Shown here: positions 30,893 through 37,264 of the stretch, piece by piece
How the letters are laid out: each line of letters begins with the position of its first letter
Numbering within the stretch: position 1 is the first letter of the stretch
DNA from: Alphaproteobacteria bacterium
GTDB lineage: Bacteria > Pseudomonadota > Alphaproteobacteria > Micropepsales > Micropepsaceae
Reading direction: 5' to 3'
NCBI GenBank assembly: GCA_013697055.1
Contig: JACCXK010000133.1
Span: forward strand, 1 to 37,264
Length of the DNA stretch: 37,264 bases
The notes under the pieces: model-generated
The model's database searches: none
Told to the model about the DNA's origin: nothing
The model's input: the letters and a program-made list of their open reading frames with translations, nothing else
Position numbers and translations under genes: made by a program

Positions 30893-32995
30893 TCAGACCT
30901 GGCCAAGCGTGCGCAGGCGCACCGAGGCGTGGATTTCGTTCTGGCTCATCACCACCGTCTGGGGACGGAAGCGCTCGATGATGGAGCGCACAAAGGGACG
31001 GATCTGGGGCGAGGTCAGCAGCACCGGCACTTCATTCTTGGCGCTGGCTTCGTCAAAGGCTTCGCGCACCTGCTGGATGAACTGCTGCAGTTGCGACGGC
31101 GCCATGGCGAGCTGGCGTTCCTCGCCGGTGCCGACGATGGATTCGGCAAAGGCCTGTTCCCAAGTGGGCGACAGCGCCACCAGCGGCAGGTAACCGCCGG
31201 GCGAAAGATTGGCGTGGCAAAGCTGGCGGGCCAGGCGCGCGCGCACATGCTCGGTGATGTAAAGCGCGTTCTTGGTGTGGCCGACAGCTTCGGCGACGCC
31301 TTCCAGCACCGCGGGCAGGTCGCGGATGGAGACGCGTTCGCCCAGCAGGGTCTGAAGCACGCGCTGCAACCCGGTGACGGAAATCTGCGACGGGATGATT
31401 TCGTCGACCAGCTTCTTGTTCTCCGGCGGCAGATCGTCCAGCAGCTTCTTGGTCTCCGCATAGGAGAGGAGCTCTGACATATGGCTCTTGAGAACTTCGG
31501 TCAGGTGGGTGGTCAGCACCGTGCCGGGATCGACCACGGTGAAACCGCGGAAAGACGCTTCTTCCTTCAGGCTGCCGGACACCCAGGTGGCGGGCAGGCC
31601 AAAGGCCGGCTCGGTGGTGTGGGTGCCGGGCAGGTCGATGGGCAGGCCCTTTGGGTCCATGATCAGGAAAGAGCCGGGGAAGAGCTCGCCCTTGCCGGAA
31701 TCGAATTCCTTGATGCGGATGCGATACTCGTTGGCGCCCAACTGCATGTTGTCGAGAATCCGCACGGCGGGCATGACAAAGCCCATCTCCTGCGCCAGCT
31801 GGCGGCGCAGCGCCTTGATCTGATCGGTGATGCGGTGGCCTTGCACATCGTTGATCAGCGGCAACAGGCCATAGCCCAACTCGATGCGCAGAAGATCCAG
31901 CGCCAGGGCCGAGGAGATCGGTTCTTCCTTGGGCGGGCCTTCGGCGTGCGCCACATCGGCGGCGGCTTGGGCGGAGCGCGCGTCCTTGCGCTTGTGGGCG
32001 TAATAGGCGAGCGAACCGGTGCCGACGGCCAGGCCGCCGAACGCCAGGGTCGGCATGCCCGGCAGCACCGCGACAATGCCCATCACGGCGGCGGCCATGC
32101 CCAGCGCCTGGGGATAGAAGGAGAGCTGGTTGATCAGCGCCTTGTCGGTGGCACCTTCGACGCCGGCCTTGGAGACCATAAGACCCGCGGCGGTGGACAC
32201 GATCAGGGCGGGCATCTGCGACACCAGGCCGTCACCCACGGTCAGCAGGGTAAAGGTGTGGCTGGCGTCCATGAAGCTCATGCCCTTCTGGGCCACGCCG
32301 ATGATGATGCCGCCGACGATATTGATGCCGACAATGAGCAGGCCGGCGATGGCGTCGCCGCGCACGAATTTGGAGGCGCCGTCCATGGCGCCGAAGAAGT
32401 TGGACTCCGCCTCGATGGTCTTGCGGCGCTGCTTGGCTTCCTTTTCGTCGATCAGGCCGGCCGACAGATCGGCGTCGATCGCCATCTGCTTGCCGGGCAT
32501 GGCGTCCAAGCTGAAGCGAGCCGCGACTTCGGCGATGCGGCCCGAACCCTTGGTGATGACGATGAAGTTCACAATCACCAGGATGGCGAAGACGATCAGG
32601 CCGATGACGAAATTGCCCTGCATGATCAGCTTGCCGAAGGCCTGGATGACATAACCGGAGGCGGCGGTGCCTTCGTTGCCATGGCCCAGGATCAGGCGGG
32701 TGGAGGCGAGGTTGAGCGCCAGCCGCATCATGGTGGTGAGCAGCAGGATGGTGGGAAAGGAGCTGAATTCCAGCGGCTTGCGAATGAACACCGCCGTCAT
32801 CAGGATCAGGATCGAGAAGCTCAACGAAAAGGCCAGGCTCACGTCCAGCAGCCAGGTGGGCAGCGGCAGGATCAGGACCACCAGGATGGCCATGATGCCG
32901 ATGGCCAGGCCCAGATCCGACTTCTTGAGGAAGTCGAAAATCTTCGCGGGCGAGAAATCAAGGCCCGTGGTGGTGGTGGTGCCGGTGCTGGACAT
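30893..32995 (-). CDS. flhA: Flagellar export protein FlhA
   Basis: This 700-residue protein matches FlhA. The N-terminal half has about eight membrane helices, with the family signature in RFSLDAMPGKQMAIDADLSA (residues 160-179) and PTILLLTTMMRLALNLASTR before it. The C-terminal cytoplasmic domain (from about 350) forms the nonameric substrate-docking ring. FlhA is the export gate's major component and proton-driven engine. The ATG lies 5 bases after the flbD stop. The FlhF-like gene follows directly. The end VRLRTLGQV is usual for the family. Confidence 0.97.
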   Translation of the reverse strand: MSSTGTTTTTGLDFSPAKIFDFLKKSDLGLAIGIMAILVVLILPLPTWLLDVSLAFSLSFSILILMTAVFIRKPLEFSSFPTILLLTTMMRLALNLASTRLILGHGNEGTAASGYVIQAFGKLIMQGNFVIGLIVFAILVIVNFIVITKGSGRIAEVAARFSLDAMPGKQMAIDADLSAGLIDEKEAKQRRKTIEAESNFFGAMDGASKFVRGDAIAGLLIVGINIVGGIIIGVAQKGMSFMDASHTFTLLTVGDGLVSQMPALIVSTAAGLMVSKAGVEGATDKALINQLSFYPQALGMAAAVMGIVAVLPGMPTLAFGGLAVGTGSLAYYAHKRKDARSAQAAADVAHAEGPPKEEPISSALALDLLRIELGYGLLPLINDVQGHRITDQIKALRRQLAQEMGFVMPAVRILDNMQLGANEYRIRIKEFDSGKGELFPGSFLIMDPKGLPIDLPGTHTTEPAFGLPATWVSGSLKEEASFRGFTVVDPGTVLTTHLTEVLKSHMSELLSYAETKKLLDDLPPENKKLVDEIIPSQISVTGLQRVLQTLLGERVSIRDLPAVLEGVAEAVGHTKNALYITEHVRARLARQLCHANLSPGGYLPLVALSPTWEQAFAESIVGTGEERQLAMAPSQLQQFIQQVREAFDEASAKNEVPVLLTSPQIRPFVRSIIERFRPQTVVMSQNEIHASVRLRTLGQV

Positions 32996-33000
32996 TCAGA

Positions 33001-34392
33001 TCAGCCGGCGAGCTTTTGTTCGTAAGGACGCTGTTCGCCATGGCTGGGAATGCTCAGCCCAGAGTCCGAATATTCCCGCAGCTTGTTGCGCAAGGTGCGG
33101 ATCGAGATGCCCAGGATGTTGGCGGCATGGGTGCGGTTGCCCAGGCAATGGTCCAAGGTATCCAGGATCAGGTCGCGCTCGACATCGCTGACGGTGCGGC
33201 CGACAAGGCCGCGGGTGACGGCGGTGGCCGAAACCACGGCGCTTTGCACCGACGTGTTCTGGGGGCTCACATTCTGTGCGGCGCCCACCGCGCTACCGTC
33301 CGGCAGGCGAATGGCTTCGGGCGAGATGTCGGGACCGGTGGCCAGCAGCACGGCGCGATGGATGGTATTTTCCAGCTCGCGGACATTGCCCTTCCAGTAA
33401 TGCCCCAAGAGCAGCCGCTCGGTCGGGGAGGAGATGACGCGATAGGGCACGCCATTGGCTTCGGCATATTTGCGGGCGAAGTGGTGCGACAAGGCGCGAA
33501 TGTCCTTGGGACGCTCACGCAGGGCGGGAATGCGCAGGTTCACCACGTTGAGGCGATAGAGAAGGTCTTCGCGGAAGGTGCCGTGCTTGACGGCTTCGGC
33601 GAGGTCGCGGTTGGAGGTGGCGATGATGCGGATGTCGACCTTGACCGGCTTGGTGCCGCCGACGCGGTCGATCTCGCGTTCCTGGATGGCGCGCAACAGC
33701 TTGGCCTGCAGGCGGGCGTCCATCTCGCTGATTTCGTCCAGCAGCAGGGTGCCGCCATTGGCTTCTTCGAACTTGCCGATGCGCCGGGCGATGGCGCCGG
33801 TGAAGGCGCCCTTCTCATGGCCGAACAATTCGGATTCCAGCAGGTTTTCCGGGATGGCGGCGCAGTTTACCGAGATGAAGGGCTTGTCGCTGCGCTGCGA
33901 CTTCCTGTGGACGTAGCGCGCCAGCACTTCCTTACCCGTGCCGCTTTCGCCGGTGACCAGGATCGAGGCTTCGCTGCCGGCGATCTGGTCGGCCAGGCTC
34001 AGCACCGCGGTCATGGCTTCGTCTTCATGCACCAGCTGGTGGGTTTCGTCGGCCACCGCCGCCAGCACCGCCGCGATCAGTTCGGCGTCGGCGGGCAGGG
34101 GCAGATATTCCTTGGCGCCGGCGCGGATCGCGTCCACGGCGCGGCGGGTGTCGGTGCCGATGCCGCAGGCGACCACCGGGGTGCAGATGCGTTCGTTGGC
34201 CAGGCCGCGCACGAGGCTGGCGATGTCCAGGCTCACATCGCAGAACACCAGGTCGGCGCCCACGCCGCCACGCAGCGAGGCCAGCGCCTGCTCGATATCC
34301 GCGGCATGGGTGACTTTCGCCCCCTTGTCCATGGCGATTTTGGTGGCCAGGCCGATCTGGCCCTGCAGGCTGCCGACGATGAGAAGGCGCAT
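33001..34392 (-). CDS. flbD: Sigma-54 flagellar regulator FlbD
   Basis: This 463-residue protein has an N-terminal receiver-like domain starting [20 protein letters not shown]. It keeps an Asp at 52 (FCDVSLDIA) but lacks the usual acidic pair, as in Caulobacter FlbD. The AAA+ domain has Walker A GESGTGKE (148-155), the sigma-54 contact loop GAFTGA (195-200) and [21 protein letters not shown] Fis-type helix-turn-helix ([20 protein letters not shown]) ends the core. FlbD activates late, and represses some early, flagellar genes with the trans-acting partner FliX, which is not in the window. Its position between fliN and flhA is as expected. Confidence 0.95.
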   Translation of the reverse strand: MRLLIVGSLQGQIGLATKIAMDKGAKVTHAADIEQALASLRGGVGADLVFCDVSLDIASLVRGLANERICTPVVACGIGTDTRRAVDAIRAGAKEYLPLPADAELIAAVLAAVADETHQLVHEDEAMTAVLSLADQIAGSEASILVTGESGTGKEVLARYVHRKSQRSDKPFISVNCAAIPENLLESELFGHEKGAFTGAIARRIGKFEEANGGTLLLDEISEMDARLQAKLLRAIQEREIDRVGGTKPVKVDIRIIATSNRDLAEAVKHGTFREDLLYRLNVVNLRIPALRERPKDIRALSHHFARKYAEANGVPYRVISSPTERLLLGHYWKGNVRELENTIHRAVLLATGPDISPEAIRLPDGSAVGAAQNVSPQNTSVQSAVVSATAVTRGLVGRTVSDVERDLILDTLDHCLGNRTHAANILGISIRTLRNKLREYSDSGLSIPSHGEQRPYEQKLAG

Positions 34393-34418
34393 GGCAATAA
34401 TCCTTTAAAAAACGGGCC

Positions 34419-34778
34419 TTACGAGCCGGAGCCGGCCTTGATAATTTCCGTCATGGTGATGCCGAGGCGATCCTCGACCAGCACCACTTCACCGCGCGCG
34501 ACCAGGCGGTCATTCACATAGATGTCGATGGCTTCGCCGACCTTGCGGTCCAGCTCCACCACGGTGCCCTTGCCCAGCTTCAGGAGCTGGCTGACTTCCA
34601 TCGAGCTTTTGCCCAGCACGGCGCTGACCGTGACCGGCACATCGAACACCGCTTCCAGGTCGACGGCGGAATGTTTGGGCGTGGCTTCGGCCGGCGTGTC
34701 CATATTGAGCAGCGCGGCGGCGGTGCCGGGGGGGGCTTCCTGGCTCAGATCGGGCAGATCGACATTGTCGGTCGCCAT
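34419..34778 (-). CDS. fliN: Flagellar motor switch protein FliN
   Basis: About 119 residues from the ATG at 34778. A variable N-terminus (MATDNVDLPDLSQEAPPGTA) precedes the SpoA domain: LEAVFDVPVTVSAVLGKSSM, then VSQLLKLGKGTVVELDRKVG, IDIYVNDRLVARGEVVLVED and RLGITMTEI. FliN forms the lower C ring, contributing to switching and export docking through FliH. The start lies 5 bases after the fliH stop. The open frame upstream of this ATG belongs to fliH sequence in another frame. Confidence 0.96.
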   Translation of the reverse strand: MATDNVDLPDLSQEAPPGTAAALLNMDTPAEATPKHSAVDLEAVFDVPVTVSAVLGKSSMEVSQLLKLGKGTVVELDRKVGEAIDIYVNDRLVARGEVVLVEDRLGITMTEIIKAGSGS

Positions 34779-34783
34779 GGGAG

Positions 34784-35422
34784 TTATCCTTTCACTTGGG
34801 TAGCGGAGAAACGGTGGGCGATCAGCGCGGTCAGCGCGTCTTCGATGATCTTTTCGCTGCGCTCGGCGCCGCCGCCGCGCCATTCGATGCGGCAGTCGCC
34901 GCCGGTCATGGCGGGATCGGCGGCCATGGCGAGGCGGCCTTCATAACCTTCTTCATGGGCGATAGCGGCCAGGCGCGGCTCCAGCACTGCGGCCACGGCG
35001 GGGGCGGCGCGCAGGGTGATGCGCGGCTCGCCGATGGCCTGGTGCATCGCCTGGCGCAGGGCGATCTCGACATCGCCTTCGGGCAGGGCGGCGAGCGCGG
35101 CGGGGGCGATTTTCTTGGCCATGGCCAATGCGAGACGCGCGGCTTCATCGCGCAGGGCCTCAATCTCGGCATGGCTGGTGTCCAGGGCGGCGCGCACCGA
35201 GATGGTCAGGGCGGCGATGGACCGCTCCAGGGCCTCGGCGGCGCGGGCCTGGGAATTGTTTTCGCCTTCGCTGCGGGCCACGGTCTTGAGCGCGTCCAGT
35301 TCCTCGTTGGTGAGGGTCTGCTTCTGGCGCGCACGCGCGGCCGGGGCCGGGCGGTTTTCCGCGCCACTGAACTCGGTGTCGAAGGTGAACTTGTGGGCGG
35401 CTTTGTTGTTGGAAGGGGCCAT
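34784..35422 (-). CDS. fliH: Flagellar export regulator FliH (FlbE)
   Basis: About 212 residues from the ATG at 35422, which overlaps the fliG stop by one base (TGATG). The N-terminus is low-complexity ([20 protein letters not shown]). A long helical, Ala/Glu-rich region follows (ARAAEALERSIAALTISVRA). The C-terminal part (KIAPAALAALPEGDVEIALR, GYEGRLAMAADPAMTGGDCR, IEWRGGGAERSEKIIEDALT) matches FliH, where D-P-x-x-x-x-G-D-C-R-I-E-W is characteristic. FliH restrains FliI and tethers it to FliN. In Caulobacter the same position is named flbE. Confidence 0.93.
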   Translation of the reverse strand: MAPSNNKAAHKFTFDTEFSGAENRPAPAARARQKQTLTNEELDALKTVARSEGENNSQARAAEALERSIAALTISVRAALDTSHAEIEALRDEAARLALAMAKKIAPAALAALPEGDVEIALRQAMHQAIGEPRITLRAAPAVAAVLEPRLAAIAHEEGYEGRLAMAADPAMTGGDCRIEWRGGGAERSEKIIEDALTALIAHRFSATQVKG

Positions 35423-36456
35423 CAATACACCAGCTCGTCTTCGGCGCTGCCGCCGGCGATCATGATTTCGCCCTTGTTGGCCAAATCCTTGGCGACATTG
35501 ACCATGCGCATCTGCGCTTCGTCCACGTCCTTGAGGCGCACCGGACCCATGGCTTCCATGTCGTCGCGCAGGATCTTGCCGGCGCGCTCGCTCATGTTGG
35601 AGAAGAACACGTCGCGCAACCCGTCGGTAGCGCCCTTCAGGGCCAGGCCCAGCTTGTCCTTCTCGACATTGCGAAGCAGGGTCTGGATCGAACCCGGATC
35701 CAGCTTGGAAAGGTCTTCGAAGGTGAACATCAGCGCCTTGATGCGCTCGGCGCTGTCGCGGCTGCGTTCTTCCAAAGCGGTAATAAAGCGGCTTTCGGTC
35801 TGGCGGTCGAAATTATTGAAGATTTCGGCCATCTGCTCATGGGCGTCGCGCTTGGCGGTGCGCGCCAGGTTGGACATGAATTCCACGCGCAGGGTCTGCT
35901 CGACCTTGTCCAGGATGTCCTTCTGCACGCTTTCCATGCGCAGCATGCGCTGCACCACTTCCAGGGCAAACTCCTCGGGAAGGGCGCCCAGCACGCGCGC
36001 GGCATGTTCCGACTTGATCTTGGACAGCACGACGCAGACGGTCTGGGGATATTCGTTCTTCAGATAGTTGGCCAGAACGGTTTCGTTCACATTGGCCAGC
36101 TTGTCCCACATGGTGCGGCCGGCGGGGCCGCGGATTTCTTCCATAATGTTGCCGACCTTCTCGCCCGGCAACATGCGGGCGAGCAGGCGCTCGGTGGATT
36201 CGTAAGAGCCCATGATCGAGCCGGTGCCCGACATCTGGCCGACGAAATCCACCAGCAGCTTTTCGATCACCGTGGAGGAGACCGAGCCGAGATTGGACAT
36301 CACCTGGGAGATTTCCTTGATCTCCTCCTCGTCCATCATCTTCCAGATCTGCTCGGAATTTTCCTCGCCGAGGGAGAGCATGATGACGGCGGCGCGCTCG
36401 GCCCCCGAGAGGGAGCGGATGTCGTCTTTGACGGCGGGTTTGCTGGCTTTTGACAT
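35422..36456 (-). CDS. fliG: Flagellar motor switch protein FliG
   Basis: This 344-residue protein matches FliG. The N-terminal domain has [20 protein letters not shown] and [20 protein letters not shown]. The middle domain includes [20 protein letters not shown] then [20 protein letters not shown]. The C-terminal domain contains the charged torque helix ([20 protein letters not shown] followed by [20 protein letters not shown]). FliG couples the MS ring to the stator. The ATG follows the fliF stop by 3 bases. Full length. Confidence 0.97.
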   Translation of the reverse strand: MSKASKPAVKDDIRSLSGAERAAVIMLSLGEENSEQIWKMMDEEEIKEISQVMSNLGSVSSTVIEKLLVDFVGQMSGTGSIMGSYESTERLLARMLPGEKVGNIMEEIRGPAGRTMWDKLANVNETVLANYLKNEYPQTVCVVLSKIKSEHAARVLGALPEEFALEVVQRMLRMESVQKDILDKVEQTLRVEFMSNLARTAKRDAHEQMAEIFNNFDRQTESRFITALEERSRDSAERIKALMFTFEDLSKLDPGSIQTLLRNVEKDKLGLALKGATDGLRDVFFSNMSERAGKILRDDMEAMGPVRLKDVDEAQMRMVNVAKDLANKGEIMIAGGSAEDELVY

Positions 36457-36459
36457 GGT

Positions 36460-37264
36460 TTAGACCGGTTGATGCAGCCAGGTGCGGATGATCGCCAGCG
36501 CTTCTTCGGGATGCGCGGAAACCACTTCACCGACTTTCTTGACGGAGTTGTCGCGCACCTGGTTGTCGATGCGACTGATATCGATGGACGAGGGCGGGGG
36601 CAGAGCGGGCGTGCCATCGGCTTGCGGGGCGCCTGGCTCGGCGCCGGGCGCGGGCAGGGCGCCGGCGACCGGAGAGGCATTGGCGATCTGCGACGGGCCG
36701 TTGGCGGCCGCGGTTTGGGCCGTGAAGACCCGGTTTATCAGGGGTTTTGCGACGAACAGGCCGATCAGCAGGGCGCTGATGCACAGGATCGCCGCCTCGA
36801 TGATCTTGAACCAATAGGACGCGTCCAGGCCCAGCAGCGGCTTGGGCGCTTCGCTGCCGACCGCCTGGTCCATGCGCGCGAAAGCCATGTTGGTGACCTG
36901 CACCTGGTCGCCGCGCGCTGCATCAAAGCCCATGGCCGATTTCACCAGCGCGGTGATCTTGGCCATTTCCTCCGGCGTGCGCGCCTTGTAGGCGGCGGCA
37001 GTCTCGCCCGATCCGTCCACCACCACCGCGACCGACAGCTTCTTGACGTCGCCGCCGTCCACCGTGGAGGTCGTGACCTTCTTGGAGATTTCGTAGTTGG
37101 TGGTTTCCTCGGTGCGGCCCGAAGTGTCCTTGGCCGGATCGCTGCCGCCGGATGCCGCACCGCCCGGCAGGGCATTGGCGACCGACACGGCCGCGCCGCT
37201 GCCGCCACCGCTGGTGTTCAAGGCGTTCTGCTCCACGGTCTGGGTCGAGCGCACCACCTTGGAG
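36460..37264 (-). CDS. fliF: MS-ring protein FliF, C-terminal part (cut by window edge)
   Basis: The last 267 or so residues of FliF; the N-terminal half lies beyond the right edge and the frame is open to the last base. Visible are SKVVRSTQTVEQNALNTSGG near the boundary, TEETTNYEISKKVTTSTVDG (the beta-collar/RBM3 region), LSVAVVVDGSG, the second membrane helix (FKIIEAAILCISALLIGLFV) and the cytoplasmic tail. The C-terminal segment (HPEEALAIIRTWLHQPV) is the FliG-binding motif. FliF forms the MS ring in the inner membrane and is the first gene of the operon fliF-fliG-fliH-fliN-flbD-flhA. Confidence 0.96.
   Translation of the reverse strand, partial: SKVVRSTQTVEQNALNTSGGGSGAAVSVANALPGGAASGGSDPAKDTSGRTEETTNYEISKKVTTSTVDGGDVKKLSVAVVVDGSGETAAAYKARTPEEMAKITALVKSAMGFDAARGDQVQVTNMAFARMDQAVGSEAPKPLLGLDASYWFKIIEAAILCISALLIGLFVAKPLINRVFTAQTAAANGPSQIANASPVAGALPAPGAEPGAPQADGTPALPPPSSIDISRIDNQVRDNSVKKVGEVVSAHPEEALAIIRTWLHQPV

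Noticed and set aside
31481-34521. Long plus-strand open frames opposite flhA and flbD
   Set aside because: They are antisense shadows of well-conserved genes with abnormal composition.
1-37264. Sigma-54 promoters (-24 GG / -12 GC) for flagellar genes
   Set aside because: I looked in the larger intergenic regions and found no convincing TGGCAC-N5-TTGC match; promoters of the two main operons lie outside the window.
1-37264. CRISPR arrays, tRNA or rRNA genes, prophage or defence systems
   Set aside because: No regularly spaced repeats, no cloverleaf or rRNA signatures, and no phage or defence proteins were seen.

Overview
The window is GC-rich chromosomal DNA from a flagellated alphaproteobacterium. 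CckA, CtrA, an RcdA-type DUF1465 protein, a DUF1013 protein and FlbD together with a fliF-fliG-fliH-fliN-flbD-flhA gene order point to the Caulobacter-like alphaproteobacterial lineage. A GAAC-N7-GAAC LexA site upstream of recA agrees with this. The genus cannot be settled by eye; a Rhizomicrobium/Micropepsales-like organism is only a guess.

Layout. (1) 18-3494, plus strand: flagellar rod and export genes flgB, flgC, fliE, fliQ, fliR, flhB, followed by the hybrid kinase gene cckA (3734-5878) and a small lipoprotein. (2) 6229-11184: a group of mostly exported proteins, with two periplasmic aldose-1-epimerase-like proteins, a signal-peptide HpcH/HpaI aldolase, a lipocalin and a PEBP protein, plus a gamma-glutamylcyclotransferase-like ORF that looks internally frame-shifted. 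(3) 11253-12108: small orphan genes and a stand-alone receiver domain without a normal start codon. (4) 12354-16514: SOS-controlled recA and alaS. (5) 16734-25401: conserved alphaproteobacterial housekeeping and cell-cycle genes (two DUF465 proteins flanking ubiX, an acyl-CoA synthetase, a YqaA-type membrane protein, a DUF1013 regulator, a quinone oxidoreductase, DUF1192, rcdA, rpmE, an ABC exporter), then a paraoxonase-like protein. (6) 26549-29305: ctrA divergent from fliI-fliJ. (7) 30182 to the right edge, minus strand: fliF (partial), fliG, fliH, fliN, flbD, flhA and a degenerate flhF-like gene in one tightly packed operon.

How the genes fit together. From family knowledge, CckA feeds phosphate to CtrA, RcdA helps ClpXP destroy CtrA, and CtrA turns on early flagellar genes, while FlbD controls later sigma-54 flagellar genes. 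Here most of that circuit lies within 37 kb of about 15 flagellar genes. Candidate CtrA sites occur in the ctrA-fliI intergenic region, and a perfect palindrome containing GTTAAC sits just upstream of cckA.

Intergenic DNA is rich in palindromic elements: a MITE-like element at 16521-16710, a multi-arm palindrome overlapping the flhB stop, and a short repeat found three times directly after stop codons. I found no tRNA, rRNA, CRISPR array, prophage or complete insertion sequence.
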